A stretch of 19,252 nucleotides of DNA from NCBI GenBank assembly GCA_040507895.1, contig JBEVNX010000014.1, forward strand, positions 1 to 19,252, given 5' to 3'. Position numbers and translations under genes: made by a program. This DNA comes from JBEVNX01 sp040507895. Lineage in GTDB: Bacteria; Desulfobacterota; Binatia; JACPRU01. Under the pieces are notes generated by a model that was not told where the DNA came from, searched no databases, and saw only the letters and a program-made list of their open reading frames with translations. Shown here piece after piece: positions 1-6,937 of the stretch (the stretch's first letter is position 1; each line of letters begins with the position of its first letter).

Positions 1-290
1 TGCTGACGAGGTCCGCGCCGCCGGCCCGTACGGCGCGGACGTGGCGGGTGGTGAGCGACGTTCTCGATCTCAAGGGCGAGCGGCGCGTCTACCTCTGCGC
101 CGAGGGGCGCTGGATCGTGCTCGCTCAGCTCAAGCGCAGCGCGGGACCCCTCGCCGAGGCGTTCGCCGCCATGCGACGCGGGGACCTGGTCGAAATCGAC
201 GGCCTTGAGCGTCAGGGCGGGATCTTTCGCCTGACTGCGGGTGCCTCGATCCGGCAAGTCGTCCGAAGCGAATCGGCTAGCCTCGGATGA
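1..290 (+). CDS. C-terminal part of an unrecognised protein (5' end outside the window)
   Basis: The frame is open from base 3 to the TGA at 288-290, so the visible part (about 95 codons) is probably the end of a longer gene; GTG codons at 48 and 51 could also be starts, but no Shine-Dalgarno precedes them. The readable part has alternating short hydrophobic strands (a V-Y-L-C-A-E-G-R-W-I-V-L run, then an M-R-R-G-D-L-V-E-I-D-G-L run), which resembles a small beta-rich domain. I do not recognise the family. Its last 14 bases overlap the end of the convergent phosphatase gene. That it is a real gene is inferred from the balanced amino-acid composition, unlike the Arg/Ala-rich antisense frames nearby. 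Confidence 0.5.
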   Translation, partial: LTRSAPPARTARTWRVVSDVLDLKGERRVYLCAEGRWIVLAQLKRSAGPLAEAFAAMRRGDLVEIDGLERQGGIFRLTAGASIRQVVRSESASLG

Positions 291-927
291 TCGCCTCGAG
301 CTCGTCGGCGTTTCGCGCCACGAGCTCCGGCTCCTCGGCGCAGAGCCTCTCCGGATCAAAGCCCCAAAGCACGCCGCAGAAGGCGATGCCCGCCGCGCGC
401 GCCGTGGCGAGGTCGATCGGTGAGTCGCCGACCAGCAAGGTCTGCGAACGGGCGGCGTCACAGCGCGCGAGCACCCACTCGACGCCGCGCGGGTGCGGCT
501 TACGCTCCGGGAACGTGTCGCCGCCGACCACGGCCACCATGTCGTCGAGAAGATCGAGACCGCCGAGGATCTTGCGCGTCAGCGCCTCGGGCTTGTTGGT
601 CACGACCCCCGCGCGCGCACCGAGCGCCCGCAGGGCGCGCAGCACATCGACCATTCCCGGGTAGGGACGGGTCTGGTCGAGGCAGTGTTCACCGTAGTGC
701 TCGAGAAACAGTCGCACGCCTTCATCGTGCGCGTCCGCGCGCTCCTGCCCGAGCGCGCGCTCCACGAGCACGCGAGCGCCGCGCCCCACCAACCGCTCGA
801 CCTCCAAGACGCCTAGCGGAGGCAGCCCGAAGATCGCCCTCACGTGATTCGTGCTCCCGACAAGATCGAGGCGGGTATCGAGCAGCGTCCCGTCGAGATC
901 GAGAAGCAGAAGCGGGAAGCGGATCAC
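277..927 (-). CDS. gph: HAD-superfamily hydrolase, phosphoglycolate phosphatase-like
   Basis: Predicted 216-aa cytosolic phosphatase of the Gph subfamily, which dephosphorylates 2-phosphoglycolate arising from oxygenation or DNA repair. HAD motif I is DLDGTLLDT at residues 10-18 (nucleophile and acid/base aspartates). Motif II is the V-V-T-N-K-P segment near residue 110, the motif III lysine lies in E-R-K-P-H-P, and motif IV is G-D-S-P-I-D, followed by the A-R-A-A-G-I segment usual in Gph. An alpha-helical cap lies between motifs I and II. Length fits the family (about 215-230 aa). The GTG start overlaps the stop of the upstream glycosyltransferase gene as GTGA, so the two are probably translationally coupled. 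The exact substrate is inferred; related HAD enzymes (PpaX, MupP) share these motifs. Confidence 0.88.
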   Translation of the reverse strand: MIRFPLLLLDLDGTLLDTRLDLVGSTNHVRAIFGLPPLGVLEVERLVGRGARVLVERALGQERADAHDEGVRLFLEHYGEHCLDQTRPYPGMVDVLRALRALGARAGVVTNKPEALTRKILGGLDLLDDMVAVVGGDTFPERKPHPRGVEWVLARCDAARSQTLLVGDSPIDLATARAAGIAFCGVLWGFDPERLCAEEPELVARNADELEAIIRG

Positions 928-2009
928 GCGGCGATGTCCTGGGCGAGCAGCTCCGCAACACGCGCGGCGCCGTCCGCGGCCAGCTCCGTCTCTGCAACCG
1001 GCCGAGCGAGCAGGGCTTCGAGCCGATCGCGGATCTCGCCGCGAACGAGGTCCTCGATCGCGATCGGCTCGGCGGTTGCGTGAGCGCGCAAGGCATCGAC
1101 GAGGACGGGCGTCTCGGGGAAGTCCTCACGCGTCGTGTAGAGGACACGCACGGCGTTCACCAGGCTCGCCACGAGGATGCCCCATCCCGGCTTGGTCACT
1201 ACCACATCGCTCGCACGCAGCAGCATCGCGTAGTCGAGCCGCGCCCGCTCGAGGTAGATGAGATTGGGCGGCGCATGGGCGTAGGCTTCAGTGGCGACGA
1301 AACTCACGCGAGAAAGGTCCGCGAAGCGAGAGACCTCGATTGCGGGCGGGCCGAGCCCTCCGAAGCTCAACAGCACCAGCGGACCTGCTGCTGGAAGGCC
1401 AAGCCGGTCGCGTGCTTCGGCGCGCGAAAGCCGGCAGCGCCGAGCGATCAGCGGAACGTCGACGATCGAGGAGAAGACCGGCATCGGCGCGTGGAACGGC
1501 AAGCGATAGAGGCGACGCGCGGCCGCATAGCAGGCCGCAGCACGCTCGGCGTGCACGGCGAAGCGCGGATCGCGCTCTACGTAGCGACCGTAGATCCAGT
1601 CCCACGAGAAGTTGGCGAGCCCCACGCCCGCCAAGCCCGCCCGCGCCGCAGCCGCCAAGGCGAGCGGGGGAAGATCGCCGAGAACGAGCCCGGCGTGGAC
1701 CTCGTCGAGCCACGCGGCCTCGGCCGCGAGCCGTTCGTCCCAGCGTGCTTCGAGCTCGTCGAGACGGGCGATCGTGGCCGCGAAGTCGATCGTCAGCCCG
1801 TGCGGTTGCACCATACCGACGTCCGTGGCGACGGAGTGCACTCGAAGCCGGCCCTCGGACGCCGGAAACAACCAGGGGGGAGCCGTCGTGCGGACGTGCA
1901 CCGCGCATTCCGCAACGCGCTCGAGGAATCCGGCGACGACCTCCGAGATTCGCGTCGCGTGGCCGAAGCCGTGGCTCGAAACGTAGACGGCGAGCGAGCG
2001 CGGCGCCAT
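924..2009 (-). CDS. GT-B fold glycosyltransferase-like protein
   Basis: A 361-aa protein. The N-terminus is a strand followed by S-S-H-G-F-G-H-A-T-R (about residues 11-20), a glycine/histidine-rich loop seen at the start of MurG-like GT-B enzymes and of the glycosyltransferase-like N-terminal domain of plant L-arabinokinases. The C-terminal half has a second Rossmann-type start (G-P-L-V-L-L-S-F-G-G-L) and the loop V-V-T-K-P-G-W-G-I-L, which corresponds to the nucleotide-sugar binding segment of this fold. No signal peptide or membrane helix is evident, so it should be cytosolic or peripheral. It starts at ATG 2009, 29 bases after the Fe-S carrier gene, and its stop overlaps the phosphatase start. 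Donor and acceptor cannot be told from sequence. The fold assignment is firm, the catalytic activity is inferred. Confidence 0.72.
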   Translation of the reverse strand: MAPRSLAVYVSSHGFGHATRISEVVAGFLERVAECAVHVRTTAPPWLFPASEGRLRVHSVATDVGMVQPHGLTIDFAATIARLDELEARWDERLAAEAAWLDEVHAGLVLGDLPPLALAAAARAGLAGVGLANFSWDWIYGRYVERDPRFAVHAERAAACYAAARRLYRLPFHAPMPVFSSIVDVPLIARRCRLSRAEARDRLGLPAAGPLVLLSFGGLGPPAIEVSRFADLSRVSFVATEAYAHAPPNLIYLERARLDYAMLLRASDVVVTKPGWGILVASLVNAVRVLYTTREDFPETPVLVDALRAHATAEPIAIEDLVRGEIRDRLEALLARPVAETELAADGAARVAELLAQDIAA

Positions 2010-2038
2010 TCAGTGGGAGCGCCTGCGCCTTCGCCGCC

Positions 2039-2422
2039 TCAGACTCCGAACGATTCCCCGCACCCGCAGGTCCGAGCCGCCTTCGGGTTGATGAATTTGA
2101 ACCCCTCGCGATGGAGGCCGACGACGTAGTCGATCGTCACGCCGTCGAGATACGGCGTGCTCTCGCGATCGATGAACAGCTTGAGGCCGCGTTGCTCGAC
2201 GATCGTGTCGTCCGGGCGGGCCTGGTTCTCGAAGCTCACGGAGTAGGACATGCCGGAGCATCCGCCGCTCGAAACGGCGACTCGCACGCCGTAGTCGGCA
2301 CCGAGCTTCTCTTGCTCCATGACTTTGCGGAAGCGTTCGGTGGCGAGCTCGGTGACGGAAAGTGCCGCGCCGCCCGCGCCAGGCGCTGAGCCCCGATCGT
2401 CGTGAACATGGACTTCGGACAT
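2039..2422 (-). CDS. A-type iron-sulfur cluster carrier (IscA/ErpA/HesB family)
   Basis: A 127-aa protein that fits scaffold/carrier proteins delivering [2Fe-2S] or [4Fe-4S] clusters to apo-enzymes. The three invariant cysteines are visible: Cys55 in S-G-G-C-S-G-M-S-Y, and Cys119 and Cys121 in the C-terminal T-C-G-C-G-E-S-F motif. About 20 N-terminal residues are extra compared with the usual 105-110 aa and look flexible (His/Asp/Gly-rich). The start is well supported by GAGGAG about eight bases upstream of the ATG. It is the first gene of the iscA-like/glycosyltransferase/phosphatase group and diverges from ctaA across about 120 bases. ErpA and IscA cannot be separated from sequence alone, so no symbol is given. 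Confidence 0.92.
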   Translation of the reverse strand: MSEVHVHDDRGSAPGAGGAALSVTELATERFRKVMEQEKLGADYGVRVAVSSGGCSGMSYSVSFENQARPDDTIVEQRGLKLFIDRESTPYLDGVTIDYVVGLHREGFKFINPKAARTCGCGESFGV

Positions 2423-2477
2423 GTCGTCTCCTCTTCATCGTTGGTAACAACGGCCCGGCGGAGTGTCAACGACGTTG

Positions 2478-2504
2478 TTGAAAAGCCGCACCGCCGATGG
2501 TAAT
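2478..2504 (+). promoter_or_regulatory. candidate sigma-70-type promoter for the ctaA operon
   Basis: TTGAAA (2478-2483) is followed after 15 bases by GGTAAT (2499-2504); an alternative -35, TTGTTG at 2475, gives an 18-base spacer. It lies in the gap between the divergent Fe-S carrier gene and ctaA, about 40 bases before the preferred ctaA start. Matches are partial, so this is only a candidate. If right, it excludes the far-upstream GTG at 2463 as the ctaA start. Confidence 0.25.
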
Positions 2505-2543
2505 GCGTCGTCGCTTCGTCGAGCGCCCCGAGAAAGATCGTTC

Positions 2544-3527
2544 GTGACGAGTTGGTCCGCCGAAAACGCTGCTCCATTCGGGCCGACGAGTGGATTCTCC
2601 CCGTGGCGGCATCGCTTTGCGGTCTTCGCGGCGGGAGCGACGTTCGCCCTGATCTTCGTCGGGGGCCTGGTGACGAGCACCGGTTCGAGTCTGTCGGTGC
2701 CGGACTGGCCGCTCTCGTACGGTCAGCTCTTCCCGCCGATGGTGGGCGGCGTGCTGTACGAGCACGGTCACCGCATGGTGGCCGGCGCCGTCGCGCTGCT
2801 GACGGCGGTGCTCACGCTCTGGACGTGGCGCGAGGAGCCGCGCGGCGCCGTGCGGCGCCTGGCCGCCTTCGCGCTCGGAACGGTCTTGCTGCAAGCGGTG
2901 CTCGGCGGCGTCACCGTGCTGTTGCGATTGCCGACGGCGGTATCCGTCGCGCACGCCGCCCTCGCCCAAGCGTTTTTCTGTCTCATGGTGTCGCTCGCGC
3001 TCGTGACGAGCCGCGGATGGCTGGCCGCACCGCAACGTGCGGCGGACCGACTCCTCGATTCTCTGACCGCGGCCACCACAGCCGCCGTCTACGGGCAGCT
3101 TCTACTCGGCGCGGTCATGCGGCACACCGGAGCAGGACTCGCCATTCCGGACTTTCCTTTAGCCTTCGGACGGGTCGTTCCGCAGATCGCCTCGTTCACG
3201 GTCGGAATCCACTTCGCTCACCGGCTCGGTGCCGTGGTCGTCGCCGCGCTCGTACTCGCCACGGCGGCTCGAACCGTGCTCCTCCACCGAGAGGATTCGC
3301 GCAGGGTGCGTCCGGCGCTGCTCCTCGTGCTGCTGCTCGTGCTGCAGGTGACGCTCGGCGCGAGCATCATCTGGACGCGCAAGGCAGTCCTGCCCACGAC
3401 GGCGCATGTGGCGGTGGGCGCGGCATTGCTGGCGGCGAGCGTCGTGCTGGCGCTTCGCGGCTGGCGCGCTCGGGCGCCGGCCGAGGCCTGGGTTCCCGGG
3501 CCGATCGCGGAGCGAGCGCACGCGTGA
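2544..3527 (+). CDS. ctaA: haem A synthase (COX15/CtaA family)
   Basis: Integral membrane enzyme that oxidises the C8 methyl of haem O to the formyl group of haem A for aa3-type cytochrome oxidases. With the GTG start at 2544 the protein has 327 aa and about eight hydrophobic helices arranged as two four-helix halves. Each half has histidines expected to bind haem: Y-E-H-G-H-R (Glu73, His74, His76) and V-A-H-A-A-L-A-Q in the first, G-I-H-F-A-H-R-L-G-A and T-T-A-H-V-A in the second. The S-V-P-D-W-P-L and A-I-P-D-F-P-L segments after helices 1 and 5 are family hallmarks. The frame is open back to a GTG at 2463, but that has no ribosome-binding site and adds 27 non-conserved residues. The stop overlaps the ctaB start (GTGA). 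Confidence 0.93.
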   Translation: MTSWSAENAAPFGPTSGFSPWRHRFAVFAAGATFALIFVGGLVTSTGSSLSVPDWPLSYGQLFPPMVGGVLYEHGHRMVAGAVALLTAVLTLWTWREEPRGAVRRLAAFALGTVLLQAVLGGVTVLLRLPTAVSVAHAALAQAFFCLMVSLALVTSRGWLAAPQRAADRLLDSLTAATTAAVYGQLLLGAVMRHTGAGLAIPDFPLAFGRVVPQIASFTVGIHFAHRLGAVVVAALVLATAARTVLLHREDSRRVRPALLLVLLLVLQVTLGASIIWTRKAVLPTTAHVAVGAALLAASVVLALRGWRARAPAEAWVPGPIAERAHA

Positions 3528-4426
3528 TCCCCGCTCAGGAAGCGCGGCTCATCCACGTACCTGTCGCCGGCGGGCGGCGGCTTTTAGCCTATGTCGACCT
3601 CGCCAAGCCCCGCGTGGTGCTGATGATCGCGCTGACCACGTTGGTCGGATTCTACCTGGGCGCTCGCGGGCCAACGGGGGCCTGGCTTCTCTTCCACACG
3701 ATGTTCAGCACCGCGATGGCGGCCGCGGGCACCCTGGCGCTGAACCAGTATGTCGAGCGCGACCTCGATGCGATGATGCTGCGCACTCGTATGCGACCCT
3801 TGCCGGCCGGCAAGCTCTTGCCCCGCGACGCGCTCGTCTTCGGTAACCTGCTCGCGGCGATCGGGATCGCCTACCAGACGCTGGCCGTCGGCCCCCTGCC
3901 CGGGCTGGTGACCGCAGTTACGACGGCGTCGTATCTGTTTCTCTACACGCCGATGAAGCGATGGACGCCCTTCTGCAGCCTGATCGGCGCCGTGCCCGGG
4001 GCGCTTCCGCCCGTCACCGGCTGGGCTGCGTCGGCCGGGAATCTGGGGATCGGGGCTTGGGTGTTGTTTTCCATCCTCTTCCTGTGGCAGCTGCCCCATT
4101 CGCTGGCGATCGCGCGAATGTATCGCGATGACTACGCTCGCGCAGGAATTCGACTCTTGCCAGTGATCGATCCGGAGGGCGGCTCCACCGGGCGACAGAT
4201 CGTCATCAACAGCGCGGCGCTGCTCAGCGTGGCGCTGCTACCGACCGTCGTCGGAGTCAGCGGGCGATGCTACTTCTACACGGCCCTCGCGCTCGGTTTG
4301 ATGCTGCTCGGGTTTTCCGTCCGCCTTGCCCGTACGCGCTCGCTCGCCGATGCGCGTCGACTCCTCTTCGCTTCGCTCGTCTACTTGCCCGCCCTGTTGG
4401 CGGTCATGGCAGCCGACAAGATGTAG
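3524..4426 (+). CDS. ctaB: haem O synthase (protohaem IX farnesyltransferase, CtaB/CyoE)
   Basis: A 300-aa UbiA-family membrane prenyltransferase that adds a farnesyl group to protohaem to give haem O, the substrate of CtaA. The first Asp-rich motif is in the segment L-N-Q-Y-V-E-R-D-L-D-A-M-M-L-R-T-R-M-R-P-L, and the second characteristic stretch is Y-T-P-M-K-R-W-T-P, followed by G-A-V-P-G-A-L-P-P-V-T-G-W. The late loop R-D-D-Y-A-R-A-G-I-R-L-L-P-V is also diagnostic. About nine hydrophobic helices are visible. The frame is open far upstream, but that part is an antisense-like Arg-rich shadow of ctaA; GTG at 3524, overlapping the ctaA TGA by four bases, gives the normal family N-terminus. Translational coupling with ctaA is likely, matching the two consecutive steps of haem A synthesis. 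Confidence 0.95.
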   Translation: MIPAQEARLIHVPVAGGRRLLAYVDLAKPRVVLMIALTTLVGFYLGARGPTGAWLLFHTMFSTAMAAAGTLALNQYVERDLDAMMLRTRMRPLPAGKLLPRDALVFGNLLAAIGIAYQTLAVGPLPGLVTAVTTASYLFLYTPMKRWTPFCSLIGAVPGALPPVTGWAASAGNLGIGAWVLFSILFLWQLPHSLAIARMYRDDYARAGIRLLPVIDPEGGSTGRQIVINSAALLSVALLPTVVGVSGRCYFYTALALGLMLLGFSVRLARTRSLADARRLLFASLVYLPALLAVMAADKM

Positions 4427-4594
4427 GTGCGCTCGGCGGCTCACGTTTCGGGTGTGAAGGTGAAGCTCGCGGCTCGTGTGCTTCGGGACGCCGGGACGCC
4501 GGCGAGAACCACGATCTCCGTCGCGCGATTCGGCTTCGTGGTGTTTCTCCTCGGCGAGCCGATGCTTCCGCCCCCCCACCTGGCCCCGAGATGA
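4427..4594 (+). CDS. possible 55-aa small ORF between ctaB and the SCO gene (doubtful)
   Basis: A GTG begins immediately after the ctaB TAG, in the same frame, and runs 55 codons to a TGA that overlaps the SCO start as ATGA. The middle has a short hydrophobic stretch (R-F-G-F-V-V-F-L-L-G). I recognise no family and there is no separate Shine-Dalgarno. It could be a coupled small membrane protein, a bridge that keeps ribosomes moving to the weakly initiated SCO gene, or chance. If it is not a gene, bases 4427-4590 are simply an intergenic spacer with nothing else recognisable. Confidence 0.2.
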   Translation: MRSAAHVSGVKVKLAARVLRDAGTPARTTISVARFGFVVFLLGEPMLPPPHLAPR

Positions 4595-5256
4595 ACGATG
4601 TCGACTTCGGCTCGAGCCACCGGCTGCCATGGCTGCTGCTCGTGCTGGCCTTGCTCCTTCCGGCCTCGCTCTGGTTTCGCGATGCAAGCCGGCACGGCGC
4701 GCCGACGCCCCGCGGAGCGAAGGTCGAAGAGCTCGCCGACTTCGGCGTCGTACCCGATTTCTCGCTCACCGAGCGCAGCGGCCGCGCGCTCACCCGCGCA
4801 GACCTAGCGGGCGGGCCGTGGATTGCCGATTTCGTGTTTGCGAACTGTCCGGGAGCGTGCCCCCTCCTCTCCGGAGAGATGGCGAGTCTCCACCGCCGCC
4901 TCGGCGACCGCGTCCGCTTGGTCTCGTTCTCGGTGGACCCGGCGCGTGACACGCCGCAGGCGCTCACCGCATACGCCGATCGCTTCGGCGCTTCGCGGAC
5001 GAGCTGGCTCTTCGTCACTGGACCCGTCGCGCCGATGCGGCAGCTGATCGGCCGAGGCTTCCACCTCGCGGTAGCTGACCCTCCTGCGGACGAGCCTGGC
5101 CTCGCGGGGGCCATCACACACAGCGAGAAGATCGTCCTCGTCGACGCTGATCTGCACATTCGGCGCTACTACGACGGCGGCACCGGCCTATGGATCGAGG
5201 CGGCGATCGCGGACCTAGCGAAGCTCGGCGTGACCACGCTCGAGGCTGTCCGGTGA
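4591..5256 (+). CDS. SCO1/SenC family copper chaperone for cytochrome c oxidase assembly
   Basis: A 221-aa thioredoxin-fold protein anchored by one N-terminal hydrophobic helix (about residues 12-29), with the domain predicted outside the cytoplasmic membrane. The copper ligands of SCO proteins are present: Cys86 and Cys90 in F-A-N-C-P-G-A-C-P and His177 in I-T-H-S-E-K. The segment F-S-V-D-P-A-R-D-T-P after the first half-domain is also typical. SCO proteins deliver copper to, or reduce, the CuA site of oxidase subunit II. It starts at the ATG at 4591; the preceding frame is not protein-like. There is no strong Shine-Dalgarno, so initiation may depend on coupling from upstream. Its TGA overlaps the next gene's GTG by four bases. 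Confidence 0.92.
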   Translation: MNDVDFGSSHRLPWLLLVLALLLPASLWFRDASRHGAPTPRGAKVEELADFGVVPDFSLTERSGRALTRADLAGGPWIADFVFANCPGACPLLSGEMASLHRRLGDRVRLVSFSVDPARDTPQALTAYADRFGASRTSWLFVTGPVAPMRQLIGRGFHLAVADPPADEPGLAGAITHSEKIVLVDADLHIRRYYDGGTGLWIEAAIADLAKLGVTTLEAVR

Positions 5257-5678
5257 CCGTCGCCGATCTACCGGCTCTCAACGCATCGCTGAATGCGCTC
5301 TCGGCGGTGTTACTGGCCGCCGGCTACGCGTTCGTGCGCAAGCGGCAGATCGCCCGCCATCGCTTGTGCATGCTCGGCGCCTTCACGGTGTCGACGGCAT
5401 TCCTGGTGTCGTACCTCGTCTATCACGCGCAGCACGGCTCGACGCCGTTTCCCGGCCGCGGTTGGATTCGCCCGGCCTACTTCACGCTACTGGTGTCGCA
5501 CGTGCTGCTGGCGATCGCGATCGTTCCGCTCGCGTGCCTGACGCTCTATCGCGCGTGGCGGGCCGACTTCGCCGCGCACCGGCGTCTGGCGCGCCTGACG
5601 TTCCCCGTGTGGATGTATGTATCCGTGACGGGCGTTCTCGTGTACTGGATGCTCTATCGGCTCAATTGGGCGGCCTGA
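5253..5678 (+). CDS. DUF420 family membrane protein
   Basis: A 141-aa protein with four hydrophobic helices (about residues 8-27, 38-57, 77-97 and 115-135), and histidines near membrane edges at 36, 58, 83 and 109. The run A-R-H-R-L-C-M, the S-Y-L-V-Y-H segment and W-I-R-P-A-Y-F-T-L-L-V-S-H are characteristic of DUF420 (YozB/CtaM-like). Members often sit beside cytochrome oxidase and SCO genes, and the Staphylococcus aureus relative CtaM is needed for haem-copper oxidase maturation; a role in oxidase assembly is therefore inferred here. The GTG start at 5253 overlaps the SCO stop (GTGA); an in-frame upstream ATG at 5190 lies inside the SCO gene and adds non-conserved sequence. Confidence 0.88.
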   Translation: MTVADLPALNASLNALSAVLLAAGYAFVRKRQIARHRLCMLGAFTVSTAFLVSYLVYHAQHGSTPFPGRGWIRPAYFTLLVSHVLLAIAIVPLACLTLYRAWRADFAAHRRLARLTFPVWMYVSVTGVLVYWMLYRLNWAA

Positions 5679-5680
5679 CG

Positions 5681-6541
5681 ATGATCGAGCTCGGCTCCAT
5701 CCGGGTCCACCTGCTGAACGACGGCTTCTTCGCCATGGACGGCGGCACCATGTTCAGCGTCGTTCCGAAGACCCTATGGGCCCGGCGAGTTCCCCCCGAC
5801 GCCGAAAACCGCATCCCGATGAGCCTCCATTGCCCGCTCGCAGTGGATGGCCGGAACGTCATCCTCGTCGACACGGGGCTCGGCGACCGCCTCTCCGAGC
5901 GTGAACATGCGCTCTATAAGGTCGAGCGCCGCGGCGGCCTCGCCGCTCGATTGCGCGACATCGGGATCGAGCCCGAGGATGTCACTCACGTGGTACTCAC
6001 TCATCTCCATTTCGACCACGCGGGAGGCGTAGTCACTCGAACGGCTGCGGGCGGCCTTCGGCCGGCGTTTCCACACGCCCGACATTTCGTCCAGCGCATG
6101 GAGCTCGAGAGCGCCCGGTGGCCGCGCGACGAGCGCTCGGCGGCCGCCTATCGGCACGCGCTCGAATGTCTCGAGCCGCTCGAGCAGGCCCGTCTACTCG
6201 AAGTTCTCGACGGGCCGACCGCTCTTTCGCCGCGCCTGCGCGTCGTGGTGACCGGCGGACACACGCCGAGCCACCAATGCCCGATTCTCAGCGACGCCGG
6301 CCAGAGCTTCCTGCACCTCGGCGACATCGCACCGACACGCGCGCACCTGAAACCGTCGTGGAACCAGTCCTTCGACGTCGAGCCGCTCGAGTCCATGGCG
6401 GCCAAGAAGTACCTCCTGGAGCACGCCGCGAAAGAAGGCTGGTGGATTTCGTTCGACCATGATCACCGCGTCGCGTGCGGGAAGCTCGGGCCGGAGTGGG
6501 TCGACAGCGGTGAGGTGGAAAGCGCGCAGCCCGTGGCGTGA
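5681..6541 (+). CDS. MBL-fold metallo-hydrolase
   Basis: A 286-aa metallo-beta-lactamase superfamily enzyme. The metal motif T-H-L-H-F-D-H is at residues 107-113. It is preceded by the L-V-D-T-G-L-G turn (about 62-68) and followed by G-G-H-T-P-S-H-Q, H-L-G-D-I-A-P-T and a C-terminal S-F-D-H-D-H, giving the usual set of zinc ligands. The overall pattern resembles the AHL-lactonase-like branch, but the substrate cannot be assigned. No signal peptide is visible. The ATG lies two bases after the DUF420 stop, so it is in the same operon. Its link to oxidase assembly is unclear and may be only positional. Its stop codon sits inside a perfect palindrome that looks like the operon terminator. Confidence 0.87.
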   Translation: MIELGSIRVHLLNDGFFAMDGGTMFSVVPKTLWARRVPPDAENRIPMSLHCPLAVDGRNVILVDTGLGDRLSEREHALYKVERRGGLAARLRDIGIEPEDVTHVVLTHLHFDHAGGVVTRTAAGGLRPAFPHARHFVQRMELESARWPRDERSAAAYRHALECLEPLEQARLLEVLDGPTALSPRLRVVVTGGHTPSHQCPILSDAGQSFLHLGDIAPTRAHLKPSWNQSFDVEPLESMAAKKYLLEHAAKEGWWISFDHDHRVACGKLGPEWVDSGEVESAQPVA

Positions 6542-6560
6542 GCGCTCACGCGTCCTTTTT
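6536..6560 (+). terminator. probable intrinsic terminator of the ctaA operon
   Basis: The 16-base perfect palindrome GCGTGAGCGCTCACGC (6536-6551) can fold as a six-pair stem with a four-base loop. It is followed after four bases by TTTTT (6556-6560). It contains the TGA of the MBL gene and extends into the last codons of the convergent 83-aa gene. The T-run is on the plus strand only, so it should act mainly on the ctaA operon. Confidence 0.6.
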
Positions 6561-6797
6561 CTTCAGACTGGCTCGATTGGACTCGATGAACCGGCGTAGC
6601 TCCTCGACCTGACCGAGCAGCTTGTCCCACTGCTCCTGGTAGAGGGTGACGGGAAAACGGCCGAGTCCATAGACCGAGACCGCTCCCTTCTCGGATACGC
6701 GGAACGACAAGGCTCCGGCCTTCACCGCTTGCTGCTTGAGCTTTGCATTCTCCGCGCGCAGGCGCTCGATTTCATCCTGCGGTGTATTCTCGGACAT
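6546..6797 (-). CDS. conserved 83-aa protein with N-terminal coiled coil
   Basis: A small cytosolic protein. Residues 8-24 (E-I-E-R-L-R-A-E-N-A-K-L-K) form a short leucine-heptad coiled coil. The conserved-looking core is V-S-E-K-G-A-V-S-V-Y-G-L-G-R-F-P-V-T-L-Y, followed by an amphipathic helix with Q-W-D-K-L-L. It matches in style small uncharacterised proteins I associate with deltaproteobacteria-like genomes; no function is known to me. An upstream in-frame start at 6869 is possible, but AAGGAG seven bases before the ATG at 6797 decides the start. It ends tail to tail with the MBL gene, and 173 bases separate it from ndk, so it may have its own promoter. Confidence 0.8.
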   Translation of the reverse strand: MSENTPQDEIERLRAENAKLKQQAVKAGALSFRVSEKGAVSVYGLGRFPVTLYQEQWDKLLGQVEELRRFIESNRASLKKKDA

Positions 6798-6937
6798 GAA
6801 CGTCTCCTTTCGCCGGTGGCCGCACGAGCTCCCGCCTTCCGCGTGGCCGCAGCCGGTATTGCGATCCACGAAAACGACCTCTGGAGCACGGTTCTAGCTC
6901 TCGCCGCCCGGGCCGCGCCAGAATCCGTAGGCTGCGA

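Noticed and set aside
420..2129. 569-codon plus-strand frame antisense to the phosphatase and glycosyltransferase genes
   Set aside because: Composition is Arg/Ala/Pro-rich with no domain, and the minus strand carries clear families.
2463..2543. Upstream GTG at 2463 as the ctaA start
   Set aside because: No Shine-Dalgarno, non-conserved added residues, and a promoter candidate lies inside this stretch.
2552..3523. Long N-terminal extension of ctaB
   Set aside because: The extension is an Arg/Ala-rich out-of-frame reading of ctaA; the GTG at 3524 gives the normal protein.
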